DNA from: Phoenix dactylifera
Lineage: Eukaryota > Streptophyta > Magnoliopsida > Arecales > Arecaceae
Direction of reading: 5' to 3'
Length of the DNA: 64,000 nt
NCBI RefSeq assembly: GCF_009389715.1
Contig: NC_052393.1
Span: 3,782,001-3,846,000 of the forward strand
The position numbers were made by a program, and so were the translations under genes. The notes under the pieces were generated by a model. The model was given only the letters and a program-made list of their open reading frames with translations, was not told where the DNA came from and did not search any database. Shown here piece after piece: positions 11,606 to 23,450 of this stretch (position 1 is the first letter of the stretch; each line of letters starts with the position of its first letter).

Positions 11606-13951
11606 ATGGCTTCCTTCTTTTCCCATCTCTCCCTCCTCCTCCTCCTAACCCTAACCCTAGCAATGGCGGAGGAGGAAGGGAAATCCACAATTGCTGCTGC
11701 TTCTTCTGAGAAGAGGAAGACGTACATCTTCCGGGTGGACCAGCGGTCTAAGCCGTCCATCTTCCCCACCCACTCCCACTGGTACGCCTCCCCGGCGTTC
11801 GCCGGCCGTGGGGACCCTCTCCCACTCCTCCACGTCTACGACACCGTCTTTCACGGCTTCTCCGCTTCCCTTCAACCCGACCGCGCCGCCGAGCTCGCCC
11901 GCCACCGCGGCGTCCTCGCCGTCTTCGAGGACCGCCACCGCCGCCTCCACACCACCCGTTCCCCCCAGTTCCTCGGACTCCGCACCCGGCTCGGCCTCTG
12001 GTCCGACTCCGACTACGGCTCCGATGTCATCGTCGGCGTCCTCGACACAGGCGTCTGGCCCGAGCACCGGAGCTTCTCCGATCGCAACCTCGGCCCTGTC
12101 CCCTCCCGCTGGCGCGGCGCCTGCGAGACTGGGCCTGGCTTCCCTGCCTCCCTCTGCAACCGAAAGCTCATAGGCGCCCGCTCCTTCTCCAAAGGCTACG
12201 ACTCCAACGGCGGCGCAGGCATGAATGGGACCATCGAGTTCCGCTCTCCCCGCGACGCCGACGGCCACGGCACCCACACCGCCTCGACCGCCGCCGGCCG
12301 CCACGCCTTCCGCGCCAGCATGGCCGGCTACGCCGCCGGCATCGCCAAAGGCGTCGCCCCCAAGGCCCGGATCGCCGCGTACAAGGTCTGCTGGAAGGGC
12401 GCCGGCTGCTTCGACTCGGACATCCTCGCCGGCTTCGACCGCGCCGTCGCCGACGGCGTCGACATCATCTCCATCCAGATTGGAAGCGGCGACGGCGTCG
12501 CCGCTCCCTACTACCTCGACCCCATCGCCATCGGCTCCTATGGCGCCGTCTCCAAAGGGGTTTTTGTCTCCTCCTCCGCTGGCAACGACGGCCCCACCCC
12601 TTTGTCCGTCACCAACCTTGCCCCGTGGCTCACCACCGTCGGCGCCAGCACCATCGACCGAACCTTCCCCGCCGAAGTCGTCCTCGGCGACGGCCGCAGC
12701 CTCGCTGGGGTCTCTCTCTACTCCGGCAAGCCCTTTGCCGCCGGTGTGATGCTCCCCCTGGTGTACCCGGGCAAGTCCGGCGGTCTCTCCGCCTCCCTCT
12801 GCATGGAGAACTCCCTGGATCCCAAGCTGCTGCGGGGCAAGATCGTGATCTGCGACCGTGGCAGCAGCCCCCGCGTCGCTAAGGGAGTCGTCGTCATGGA
12901 GGCTGGTGGCGCTGGGATGATCCTCGCCAACGGCATCTCCAACCGCGAGGGTCTCGTCGGCGACGCCCATGTGCTGCCCGCTTGCGCCGTCGGGTCCGAC
13001 GAGGGCGACGCCCTCAAGGCCTACGTTTCCTCCGCTGCCAACCCCACGGCTACCATCAACTTCAAGGGGACGGTGGTCGGGGTGAAGCCCGCTCCGGTGG
13101 TGGCCTCCTTCTCCGGCCGTGGGCCGAACGGCCTTAGCCCGGAGATCCTCAAGCCCGACCTCATCGCCCCGGGGGTCAACATCCTCGCCGCGTGGACCGA
13201 CGCCGTGGGGCCGACGGGGCTAGACTCCGACGGCCGGAAGACGGAGTTCAACATCCTCTCTGGGACCTCTATGTCCAGCCCCCACGTGAGCGGCGCGGCG
13301 GCGCTCCTCAAGTCGGCGCACCCGGCGTGGAGCCCGGCGGCGATCCGGTCGGCGATGATGACCACGGCGACCCTAGTGGACAACCGGCTCCAGCCGGTGA
13401 CCGACGAGTCGACCGGCGGGGCCGCGACGCCGTTGGACTTCGGGGCCGGGCACCTGAACCTGGACCGGGCGATGGACCCCGGCCTGGTGTACGACCTCGG
13501 GGACAAGGATTATGTGGCCTTCCTCTGCGCTCTGGGGTACGGGCCGAATGTGATCCAAGTGATCACCCACGCTCCGGCGAGCTGCCCGGCGAAGCGGCCG
13601 GCTGCGGAGAACCTGAACTACCCGTCGATCTCGTTGGTGTTCGACGGGATGGCAGGTGGCGCCCGGAGCAAGACGGTGGTGCGGACGGTGACGAACGTGG
13701 GCGCGAAGGCGGAGGCGGTGTACAAGGCCAAGGTCGAGGTGGTGGGGAAGGGGTTGACGGTGAAGGTGAGGCCCGGGAAGCTGGGATTCACGGCGGTGGT
13801 GAAGAAACGGAGCTACGCAGTGACGGTGACGGCGACTGGAGAGGGAAACGGCGCGGACGGACCGGTGCCGTACGGGTACCTGACGTGGTCGGATGGGACT
13901 CACGAGGTCCGGAGCCCTATCGCGGTCACGCGGATCCAGCCCTCGCGGTGA
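11606..13951 (+). CDS. SBT1.6: Subtilisin-like serine protease, SBT1.6-like
   Basis: A complete intronless gene of 781 residues, normal for plant subtilases (S8A family, secreted to the cell wall). A signal peptide (about residues 1-21, Leu-rich, cut near AMA-EE) is followed by the I9 inhibitor propeptide (about 38-115). The catalytic domain has Asp147 in LDTGVWPE, His221 in GHGTHT, the oxyanion Asn327 in SAGNDGP and Ser555 in GTSMSSPH. A PA-type insert lies near 370-460 and a fibronectin-III-like C-terminus near 690-778. Diagnostic runs (IFPTHSHWY, FEDRHRRLHTTRSPQFLG, ISGRGPNGLSP-like FSGRGPNGLSP, AAWTDAVGPTGL) match Arabidopsis SBT1.6 as I recall it. The usual GTSMA-C-PH reads SS here, as in some family members. 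All catalytic residues are intact, so an active enzyme is expected. Third codon positions are strongly GC, as in many monocot genes. Six-frame shadows on both strands result from that composition. Confidence 0.96.
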   Translation: MASFFSHLSLLLLLTLTLAMAEEEGKSTIAAASSEKRKTYIFRVDQRSKPSIFPTHSHWYASPAFAGRGDPLPLLHVYDTVFHGFSASLQPDRAAELARHRGVLAVFEDRHRRLHTTRSPQFLGLRTRLGLWSDSDYGSDVIVGVLDTGVWPEHRSFSDRNLGPVPSRWRGACETGPGFPASLCNRKLIGARSFSKGYDSNGGAGMNGTIEFRSPRDADGHGTHTASTAAGRHAFRASMAGYAAGIAKGVAPKARIAAYKVCWKGAGCFDSDILAGFDRAVADGVDIISIQIGSGDGVAAPYYLDPIAIGSYGAVSKGVFVSSSAGNDGPTPLSVTNLAPWLTTVGASTIDRTFPAEVVLGDGRSLAGVSLYSGKPFAAGVMLPLVYPGKSGGLSASLCMENSLDPKLLRGKIVICDRGSSPRVAKGVVVMEAGGAGMILANGISNREGLVGDAHVLPACAVGSDEGDALKAYVSSAANPTATINFKGTVVGVKPAPVVASFSGRGPNGLSPEILKPDLIAPGVNILAAWTDAVGPTGLDSDGRKTEFNILSGTSMSSPHVSGAAALLKSAHPAWSPAAIRSAMMTTATLVDNRLQPVTDESTGGAATPLDFGAGHLNLDRAMDPGLVYDLGDKDYVAFLCALGYGPNVIQVITHAPASCPAKRPAAENLNYPSISLVFDGMAGGARSKTVVRTVTNVGAKAEAVYKAKVEVVGKGLTVKVRPGKLGFTAVVKKRSYAVTVTATGEGNGADGPVPYGYLTWSDGTHEVRSPIAVTRIQPSR

Positions 13952-14110
13952 CGGGAATACAGTCGGGGGGGGGGGGGGGTGGGCGTGGGAGACCGGCCGG
14001 GTTGGGTATTAGACCGTATCCGGTCCGGTCCGGCTGGGACAAAGTAGGTCTTGTCTCCAAGACAGCAGAATGGAGTGCGTGCAGTGCAAATGTGAGAGAA
14101 TAAACATTAA
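13952..14110 (+). other. Subtilase 3' UTR with polyadenylation signal
   Basis: A G run starts at 13966. An AATAAA hexamer at 14099-14104 is the first good poly(A) signal, about 150 bases after the stop. Confidence 0.5.
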
Positions 14111-14261
14111 AAACAAAGAGTAAGATTGCGAGGAAGACCGAGAGGGGTGTAGTGTAAATTATTGAGGTTTGATAGTGTGTTGATCGCCCTCACGGTGGGG
14201 CTAGATCTTAAGGATGATGGGCTGGTTGCATGTTCAACATGGGATTTTGTAGTACTAAAAC

Positions 14262-16058
14262 TCTGTTTGGGAGCGCTATTGGCAGTCTAACTTTTGAAAG
14301 TAGAGCTATTGGAAGTAAAGCTTATATAAAAAAATGTTTGCTGTTTGATAACTACATTTGTAAAGTGCAGTGGCACTTTAACTTGTGTTTAGTAAACAGA
14401 TTGAGAAAGTGCTTTTGTATGATAAAATTACCATAAATGATATTGCATAGTATTATACAACAAAGCATAATAAAATACAACATATATTAATATATAAATA
14501 TATGATATAATATAATATTATTGTAATATAGTAATATAACATTGTATACTATAGCATAATAATTTAATATAATATTAAATTATTTAATATAACATATCAA
14601 TGTACTATGATATAATGTAATATAATATTATATTTATAATATAATAGAACAATAAAGGCACAAATTATTATAATTATTAGTGTACATTAATTTTTCATAA
14701 TATAACATAATATTAAATTATTTAAGATAACATATTAACGTATTATGATATAATATAATATTATATTTATAGTATAATACAATAATAAAAGTATAAATTA
14801 TTATAATTATTAGCATAAATTAATTTTTTATAATATAACATAATATTAAATTATTTAACATAATATATTAATTTATTATGATATAATGTAATATAATATT
14901 ATAATTATATTATAATATAATAATAAAGGTATAAAATAATAATAGGAAATAAGAATTTTTTTTTGCATGGAAGGGAGTCTGATCCATGGCTAGAATTCGT
15001 TATTAGGGCTCCAGCAGATTTTTAGGTTTATAACGGGACAAAGTATGTAATTGTTATATTTTATTATGAGTTTTTTGGAAAAAAAGTTTTCTAACAAAGC
15101 TCAAAATAGCTTTTTCGAAAGGCTCCAAAATGGAGCTTCTCTCAAAAAGCTGTTTTTAGCTTTCTAAAAAAGCTAAAACACTTTCCAAAATTTTTAATAA
15201 ATACCTTTTTTCATCTAAAAGTGCTTTTTCCCAAGCAGGGCCTAAGATATCTTAGGGTCCGTTTGGCAGAACTTTTGGCGGGCTAGAAAATACTTTCTGA
15301 TCCTCCAAATGTACTTTTGGATGGAATATGAATGTTTAGTAAAAAAAAATCGAAAAGCTATTTTAGTTTTGTCAGAAAGCTAAAACAGTTTTTTAGGAGA
15401 AGCTTCATTTTGAAGCTTATTCGAAAACTCACTTTTAGCATGCGTCGGAAAGCTGTTTTGATTTATAAAATTTTTTCTAGACCAAAATATCTATGATAAA
15501 ATATTATAATTACATAAAATGTCTCTTTATATTACAAAAATATGTAGGAGTTCCAACAAAGAAAACAAAAAACCCTAAATATCTTTTAATATATAATGAT
15601 TATAATGATAATATTTTATATCTCAATTATTGTATTATACTATAAATATAAAATTATATTTTATTATATCATAATATATTGATATGTTGTGTTATATAAT
15701 ATCAAATTATGTTATATTGTTATGCTATAGTATATAATATTATATTACTATATTATAATAATATTATATTATATTATAGTAATATTATACTAAATTATAT
15801 ATTTATGTATTAATATATGTTATATTTTATTATGCTCTGTTGTATAATACTATGCAATATCCTTTATAGTTATTTTATCATACCAAAAATACTTTCTCAG
15901 TTTATTTAATAAATATATATTAAAATTACACAATACTTTAGAAATATAGTTATTAAACAGCAAATAATTTTTATAAAAGCTCTACTTCTGAAAGTTCTAC
16001 TTCAAAAACCTCTACTTCTGGAAGCTCTATCACTAACAGCTTTAGCATAATGGAGCCT
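14262..16058. mobile_element. 1.8-kb foldback: two head-to-head AT-rich MITE-like elements
   Basis: The right half, reverse-complemented, aligns with the left half for many hundreds of bases. For example, the stretch around 14391-14520 (gagaaagtgcttttgtatgata, then tattgcatagtattataca) matches the complement of 15770-15905. The outer ends (actctgtttgggagcgct and aatggagcctta) and inner ends (aagcagggcc and gggtccgtttggc) are of the GGGCCTGTTTGG type. The midpoint is a perfect 16-bp palindrome, CCTAAGATATCTTAGG, at 15241-15256. Each half also has weak terminal inverted repeats of its own, so this is probably two copies of one non-autonomous element inserted in opposite orientation. It has no coding capacity. 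It begins about 150 bases after the subtilase poly(A) signal. Confidence 0.7.
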
Positions 16059-17010
16059 TAGTCTAGCGTGATATGTATTTTTGACATTTAATTTTGGCTT
16101 TATACATGCATGATACGAACGTGATAGGAGAAGAATTTTTCCTTTATGCACTGCCGTCTCCATCTTCGGTCGATCACTGTCCGTGATCACCGTCCCTTCG
16201 CTTTTATTGATTGGCAGGTAAAGTATTCTAAGAAGAGGAGTTAGCAGAAGTCACTACGAGCTAAGCAAAGCCGAGCCATGCTTACTGAATCTAAACAACT
16301 GAATATCTTTACGGGCTTAATTTATATGCAGTCATAATGGCTTCTGCCATTGTTAGCAGAAATTTGAATGAAACATTCTGTAAAGAGTGAATATGCTTGA
16401 TTTGCAGGCATCAAATTATAAAACTATTACGACGCTCACAGTAGAAAATCTTGCGATTGCGCATTAGAATATCTAACTAAGGTATAGAATATTCATGGCT
16501 ATCTAGTGAGAACCTACAATCAAGATTTGAAATTTCATTAATTCAGTTAGCTATTAAGGTTGGTCATTTGTTCCCTTAATAATTCGCATTCCAGCATGTG
16601 TTGCTCTATTTGGCTGAATCCCATCTTCCTATCCATTTGATAGGATAATTAGTTGCAATTGCTACTCATTGCCTTCGTGCTAATCATGACCCTCTTTTGG
16701 GGGAAAACTCAATTTTGACCATTAGATCACGCTCTGTGCCAATTCCTGTTTTACTTGCCAAGCCAAAATATAAATTCTGCCCTCCGGATTTAATCATAGG
16801 CTATCTTTTCCTTTTTTAAATGTTTTTCTTGTCTCTATTGATTAGAGGAAGAGGTCAATAAGATATCTTTCACAAAACTACAGATGTAATCTTTCAGTGC
16901 AAAGAATGTAGATAACATTCCTAAAGCTGTTTACAATACACAACAGTCTTTGAGATTTCGATTATAGTTGTCATAATTTTAAGTGTACTATTAAGCACAT
17001 CATTGTAAGT
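16059..17010. other. Intergenic DNA with no recognised feature
   Basis: Mixed-composition DNA with only short open frames. No gene or repeat family was recognised. Confidence 0.5.
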
Positions 17011-17317
17011 TGTAACAACTCAGGACCTTTTTCAAAATATATCCAAGATCTCCTCGGCGAATAACCGATGCGAGACTAAACATATACCCTCACGGATTCT
17101 TATATACTTCTCTCATTCAAGCCTTGGTATCCTTGTCTGTCTAAGGGTTCACAAATCTATCTTTAAGCCGAGTTCGTTCTGATATCATTTGTAACAACTC
17201 AGGATCTCAATAGTTAGTCGGAAGGTATTTTTTTGGTTCCTTAGTGAAGATCTTCCTAACAAATAACTAATGTGGGACTAAACAAATACCCGCACGGATC
17301 CTCGTATAAGTACAACA
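17011..17317 (-). mobile_element. TRIM-like miniature LTR retroelement
   Basis: Two similar blocks begin with TGTAACAACTCAGGA, at 17011 and 17190, each running about 105-125 bases through an ACGGATYCT motif. They are separated by about 75 bases. Immediately inside the second block is gttctgatatcatt. On the minus strand this reads aatgatatcagaac, close to the tRNA-iMet primer site TGGTATCAGAGC. Short LTRs, a primer site and no coding DNA fit a terminal-repeat retrotransposon in miniature in minus orientation. The two LTRs have diverged, so it is old. No clear target duplication was found. Confidence 0.45.
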
Positions 17318-19224
17318 AGTACAGATACAAATATTAATTTGTTGTCCATTGGAGAGGGCCCAAAAGCAGAACCCAATTATCATTTTTGCAAGAAATCTAA
17401 AAGCTTCTTACTACAAACTGCTATATTACTGCTAGCACTATATCTGCAGTTCAAATGTAAGTCTTGGACATGATCTTACAAAACTCAGATCTCATCACAT
17501 AAACCTCCCTTCTCATATTTCTGTTCTCTTCTTTTAAAAACAACTAAAATGCCATCTTTCACATGCAAATATGGGACCGCTCCCCTCGGCCATGTGCTGA
17601 GGAGAAAGGGTGTCAACCGACAGAACCCAAAGTTCCTTTAGTTTAGGGGCCGGGATTGGAGCCAGATTTGGCTGGTGGGTCCCAAGATTGACCTTGATTA
17701 CCACTTACACCCCAAAAGACGGGTGAGCTAGCTAGTGATATGGCCGAGAAGAGTGGGTCAGGAGTCCAAATTGCAGCGTCGGTGTTTCTTTTTCTTTTTT
17801 TATTATTATTATGGTATTGGCGTCTTACTAGATACGGTCCGTCGTACTGTTCGTCTTCTAAAATATATACGTGACACTAAAAGAATCAAACTCCTTCAGA
17901 AGATGAAAAATATCACTGACTAGAGAGTACAAATCTGTCCTGTTCTAGCACACCTATTTTAGATCCAGCCGATCACTATAGCCGAGTCGCTCTTAAGAAA
18001 GATCCATCGCGCACCCAAGTGTATTATGGCATGGACGAGGCCCTTCTATGCTGCACCACTAGGTTGGGTTTGCATTTTTCAGCCGAAAAAAATGATTCAA
18101 AGATACGACTCCGGAAACAGTTATCTTCTGTGAGCGGGACCGGCGACAACTAACAACCCGCTGTCGCCTGGATAAGATCACGCCGACGCGTTTTCGGTGG
18201 ATCGTTCGACAAACATACGTCCACGTCCGCGTTCGCATCCCTCCGCAGCCGGCGCGTTTCTTATCTCGGTCTCACGTACGCAGAATATGCTTTTAGATGC
18301 TTGGACTAGCAAGGGGGAATAAGGTCCGTCGCCACCGAAAAAGAGAGGGGAGCAAGATGAACAACAAATTAAATAGCATAATAGTTTCTAATTTCCTGGA
18401 TTTGTGGGTGGGTATCATCAGCAGCCATATAATCCTTCTTTCCAAAGGAGTAGATTTTGTGAAGATTGCATCGCCAAAGCTGTTGGTAGCATGGTATGCC
18501 ATACCGATCCGAATAGAGCAGTATAGGACATACCGCCAAAAAAAAATTTGTACGGAGTCCGATATCGAGACGGCGAACTTTGATCGGTAGCATATTTTAT
18601 TGTATCTTTGAAGATCTTCATTTGATGCGATTTTAAAAGCTGATATCTTGGCACCTAAGTGGATGATGTGGTCGAGATCAGCAAGATGCAAAATTGGAGA
18701 CAGCTAGAGAAAAGTTCATATCCAAAATTTTTGGTTAATTAAGCAAATAGGATATTAAAATGACTTGTCACCCCTCTCAAATTATGAACAAATAATATTA
18801 AAAAAATAATTAATTTTTTCTTTATTTATTTGTGGTCTTTTTTATATATATATATTTTTTTATACTACCGTAGATATCATATGAAATATTTCCTTATCTA
18901 TCTACCAGTGGTATATCTAATATTTTTCTAATTTATTTACACTCACTATTTTTATTATGATATTTTCTCAATTTAATGTAACGTAGTTTAGTATTAATTA
19001 ATTATTTATGTATTACTAAAAAGCGATGGTGAGAGAATAACAAAGAAAAAATGATTTTGTTTGGTATTTATACCCAAAAAAATATTTTATTCCATTCTTT
19101 CTTTCTTTCTTTATGGTTGGTAGCTCACCCAATTCTTTCCTAATTTGTTTTCGGTACCACAATTACTTTGGTATAATCCTTTCCTTACATGCTTACAGCT
19201 AGTTTCTCAAATTTTTCTTTGTTT
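17318..19224. other. Intergenic DNA with no recognised gene
   Basis: Apart from short T/AT tracts, (TCTT)n near 19098 and a GC-richer patch near 18150-18260, nothing was identified. A 132-codon open frame on the minus strand at 18293-18691 overlaps several others on both strands, and no known domain was seen. Confidence 0.4.
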
Positions 19225-20060
19225 CTACAATTGCAATTTAGTACATTTTTTATTTGCATAAATTTTTTTCCTTGTTTTTATATATCCAGGATTATATAGA
19301 TGATTTATACAAAATTAAATTGGTATTTTTGATACAAAAATATCAGAGATAGAATCTAGAAGAAATATTTCTAGATTCCAAAAATTGCATTCTTACTGTA
19401 ATATAGGGACATTTTTTTATAATGCAAGCAAACTAAGAAATCTCTTTTTAAGCCATATTGGCTATTTGTGTGAGATTTTGTATACTACTATCTTGAAATA
19501 TATATGACTGAACCAAAGGTAATGCTTTATATCATGGAATCAACATCTTTTTCCTTTTTCTCACAAGAAATCACAATTCAATGTCAATATTGCTTATGAA
19601 ACATATCACATTGCCGCCATTCCTTGTGATACAAGACCACATGCTTGAACAAAATAAATAAATAAATAATTCCAAAGTAAAGAAAAACTAACAACAATAT
19701 GTTTGACTATCCAGCTCAACATCAGTATTTACTAAAACATGATGCTCTGATAGTATACATTGTTACATGAGAAGAAACTAATAAAAAAAAATTCCATAAT
19801 CATCAATAATTTTTTGCTAACCAATGCAAGATATATAAGTTTTTACACAGCATATTACTGGTTTCTTTCATACAAATAAAAAAAAAACAGAAATATTTCA
19901 AAATTTGGAGCAGCACACAGGAAGTCCTTCTGGCACCCTTCGAAAGTCTCTTTTTCACTTTTTTTTCTTTTCTTTTCTTTTTGGTAATTGTCTCTTTTCT
20001 TAGATTGTCATAATAGTCTAAAATGTATCATATTATGTGATGGAAACTTGTGGGAATGAT
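19225..20060. repeat. Diverged partial third copy of the RING-gene upstream region
   Basis: The sequence runs parallel to the DNA upstream of the two RING genes (22100-22630 plus 24040-24260, and 28130-28900). Shared landmarks in the same order are tttttatatat, gcaaactaagaaatctct, ccaaaggtaatgctttatatcat, agtatacattgttacat and agtctctttttc. It is clearly more diverged than the other two copies and carries no RING ORF. It lacks the CACTA insertion, reading gttacatgagaagaaac at the insertion point. Confidence 0.7.
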
Positions 20061-20819
20061 TTAGCATCAAAACAGGTGAGTTTTCCTTCCGCTTTTCACT
20101 TGAGCGTACTGCACTATTGGAGATAATTCTAACCAAACTGTTTCCAAGAAGCATGAGATTTGAGTTGCCAAGAGGCCCGGATCAGTCCAAGGTTTGTTAG
20201 GCTAGGGCTGAGCCAAGTGAATATAGTCTGCAGAGGCGTCCCTCCTTTCGTTCAAGGTCCCAATCATAGCGAACCTCATTTGAGTTAACCCTGGTTCACT
20301 CTGGCCCAACCCAAAGAGTAATTCTAATATTACTATATTAACTGGTTTTTATTTTATCTGTGTCGATGAAAGAAAACTAAGATTTGGTCCTTCTTCAAGA
20401 CTCATGGGCCGGATGTGAGATTCATTTTTGCTGCTGTACGAGAAAATAATACTGAAATATATAAAAGTCTGAACAAAGAGCAATACCCTAAAATAACATG
20501 GAGCATATATAAATTGCAACATTTTTTATTTTTCTCAAAGAAAGAAGAACACTGCAATTCAATGTTACCCTCCCCTGGATACAAAGAAAGAAAATCAAAA
20601 TAAGGCAAAATTGACATCGATGCCTCGTTGCGATCCAACTCAACATCAATATCTACAAAAACATGCACGTCTCTCTCTTAGCATAAAAGATTGCAAGCAA
20701 AAAAAACCGATCAAAAATATTCCATAACTCAACATCAATATTCTAACTACCAACTCGAGATAAGTCTTTACGAAACATATCGCTGGTTTCTTTCACCCAA
20801 AGAAAGCAATAGAGATACT

Positions 20820-21566
20820 TCAAAATTTGAAGCGGCACACAGGGCATGTGTCCTTGACCCACCTTCCGATGCACCGTTGATGGAAGACATGGAAGCATGG
20901 GGTGCACATGAGCTGCTGCTCGATGCAGTCCGGAAAGAAGAAGTCCTCGAGGCACACCGGGCATGATGATGGAAACTCTCGCTCGTTGCCGCAGATGTCT
21001 TCCTCAAAGCCTCGCAACGACGAAGGACGAGCAACACCGATGGATTTGTTGACGACTTCTGCAGTCACTCGGGCCTCGTTATACTCCCAGATAGCCACTA
21101 TCTTGAAATCGAAGACCAGCTCCAACCCATCGATCGGCTTCTTGCCCGCCTCAGCGGCAGCACCATGGGCGAAGCGGGAGAGGTAGCGGGCCAAGAGCTG
21201 GCGCTTCTTGGAAGGAAAGATCATGCACTCAAGCATCTTGTGGATGGCCTCCTCAGCGGTTTCTGGGACAAAGAAGGTGACGATGTCGAAAAGCCGGGCT
21301 TCGGTTCGGGGAGGAAGGCCCGCAGAGACCGGCTCTACGGTGATGGCTCCGTCGAGCGAGGGCGCGCGGCGGCTGATCTTGTGATCCTTAATGTTAATCG
21401 TCACCTTGACTTCAGGAAGAGGTCGGCGATACAAGGCAGGAAAGATCTCTAGGTAGGAAAGGGCGGGAGGATAAGGTCGTGATCTAGGTGTGGTTTTCTG
21501 GGAGAGAGATATGGTGAAGTCGCTGGTCTTGTACCTGAGACGCTTGAGGGGAGAGCCCGAAGCCAT
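20820..21566 (-). CDS. RING-H2 finger protein, copy A (probable E3 ubiquitin ligase)
   Basis: A single-exon gene of 248 residues. The C-terminal RING-H2 finger (about residues 203-246) reads CPVC, then 18 residues, then CFHVFHQRC and a final CPVC, so all eight zinc ligands are present in C3H2C3 order. Such domains recruit E2 enzymes. The N-terminal 200 residues are not a recognised domain; they include a basic start (SPLKRLRYKTSDFTISL) and a conserved EEAIHKMLECMIFPSKKRQLLARYLSRFAHG block. No signal peptide or membrane segment is evident. The start is the first Met, preceded by an AT-rich TATA-like site. Copy B (26788-27522) is nearly identical but differs by a four-codon indel near residue 45. 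Both frames remain open, which suggests recent duplication and continued constraint. The substrate is unknown. Confidence 0.85.
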   Translation of the reverse strand: MASGSPLKRLRYKTSDFTISLSQKTTPRSRPYPPALSYLEIFPALYRRPLPEVKVTINIKDHKISRRAPSLDGAITVEPVSAGLPPRTEARLFDIVTFFVPETAEEAIHKMLECMIFPSKKRQLLARYLSRFAHGAAAEAGKKPIDGLELVFDFKIVAIWEYNEARVTAEVVNKSIGVARPSSLRGFEEDICGNEREFPSSCPVCLEDFFFPDCIEQQLMCTPCFHVFHQRCIGRWVKDTCPVCRFKF

Positions 21567-21607
21567 GGGTGGTGGACTCTGGAAAAACTGGACGCAGGAA
21601 AAGTGGG

Positions 21608-21622
21608 GAATTTATTTATTTC
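21608..21622 (-). promoter_or_regulatory. TATA-like element upstream of RING copy A
   Basis: On the minus strand the sequence reads AAATAAATAAATTCC, about 45-55 bases before the start codon. It is conserved before copy B. Confidence 0.3.
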
Positions 21623-22948
21623 CTGGTGGGATACGCTGGCCTTTAGGTAAAAGGCTGAGGTCCAAGAAAAGATCGGAGAAGATTACGGCGTATCTATCTC
21701 TTAAATTTAAAATCTAGTTGTTGCTAAACCAGTAAAAAAAGGAAGAGGGTGAATCCCTGTTTGGGTCAAACTAGGATTTCAATCTGAGCACAAAAGGACG
21801 GTCCCGTGCGCAACCCGGCAGCTGCTGTGGCGAGCTACGCGCCGAGGACCATTTGGACTCCGAGAAACTCTAGAAGGAGCCGCTTTCATCGAGATATTTT
21901 TTAGGTTTTTTATTTTTTGGGTAAGAAGATATTTATTTAGTTAATTCAAAAGGGAAAATTTTTTAGGTAACCCAGAGTGTACCGAAGCGCCTAATCAGGC
22001 TACGTTTCCATCTTTTCTGTTTTGTGGAAAACTTAAAAGGCAAAGTGGGCATTCAAGCTGATGCTGAGCCATCTATTCCCAATAGTTTAGTAAATTTTTT
22101 ATTTGTCTAACAAGAATCTAATTTTGTTTCCCTGTTTTTATATATAGATAATTCACAAAAAAATAAGAAAGGTATTTGATACAAAAAAATATCATATATA
22201 GAATCTGCAAGAAACATTTATAGATTCCAGAAATGTTTTATGTATTAGAAATATTCTTTTACAATGCAAGTAAACTAAGAAATCTCTTTCTGTATCAAAA
22301 AAAAAAACCCATGAAGATGTCTCTTTTTAAGCTTCACTGGCTATTTGTGGGAGATTTTGTAGGCCCCTATCTTAAAATATATATGATTGAACCAAAGGTA
22401 ATGCTTTATATCATCGAATTAATATCTTTTTTCTTTTTCTCAAAAAAATCACAATTCAATATCAATATTATTTATGAAACATATCTATCCACTATACAAG
22501 ACCACAAGCCTGAATAAATAAATAATTAATTACAAAATAAAGCAAAACTAACAACAATCCTTTTTGACTATCTAACTCAACATCCATATTTAATAAAATA
22601 TGTTACTTTGTTAGTATACATTGTTACATCACTATAGAAAAAGGTAGATTTTCCGATGCTTTTTTTCCGATGCTAGGAGGAAGCGTCAGGATATTTTGGT
22701 TCAGCGCCAAATTTTACCGATGCTTTTAAAAAGCGTCCGTACATCTCTAGAATCGACGACGCTTTTTAAGCGTTACTGTAAGCTGGACCTACGACGATGC
22801 TTATAAGCATTGTCAGAGACCAAATCCTTTCCAACACCTCGCCCCACTCTCGATTGATGCCCTAGCTCCATTAAAAATGTCTCGTCTCCTCTTCTCTCAT
22901 TCAAAAGCATCCCCGAGCTCCGATCGCCTCCCCATCTTGCTTTCCAAG

Positions 22949-23125
22949 CTCCGATCGGCATCCCCGCGCCGACATCAATCCATCGCCTCCCCATCTCGCT
23001 TTCCGAGTTCCGATCGGCATCCCTACGCCGACATCAATCCATCGCCTCCCCATCTCACTTCCCGAGCTCCGATCGGCATCCCCGCGCCAACATCAATCCA
23101 TCGCTTCCCCATCTCGCTTCCCGAG
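22949..23125. repeat. 59-bp minisatellite inside the CACTA element
   Basis: Three full units begin at 22949, 23008 and 23067 (YTCCGATCGGCATCC...), with a partial unit before them from 22918. The period is 59 bases, not a multiple of three, so the open frame across it is not evidence of a protein. Confidence 0.9.
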
Positions 23126-23450
23126 CTTTGATCTATTCTCCGTTCCGCTTCCCCGCCACCATTGACCTCGCCCTTTTCTGGTGCCCTTCGTCTTCTCTCG
23201 CTTCTTGCGTTTTTTGCTCTTGGCAAGGTTAGTATTTTCTGTTGATTTTTGGAGGTTTTTGCAGATCACTTTCCTTTCTTGGTAATTGCAGAGGTTTCCG
23301 GGCCTTAAAAATTATAGGTGCTTCCTTTCTCGTTTCTGAAGCGGCTTAGGGATTTAGAGAGGACAGAGATGAGTTCTTCTTCTATAATTCCTCCTCCTCC
23401 ATTACGGATCGTTCGCGATCGTTTCTATTTCTTCTCCTCGGAATCGAATC

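Noticed and set aside
11657..12970. 437-codon open frame on the minus strand inside the subtilase gene
   Set aside because: It is antisense to a gene with strongly GC-rich third positions; the Gly/Ala/Asp-rich translation has no domain. The other long frames over 11.6-14.1 kb are the same kind of shadow.
18293..18691. 132-codon minus-strand frame
   Set aside because: Overlaps several equally open frames on both strands. No recognisable domain, signal or splice context.
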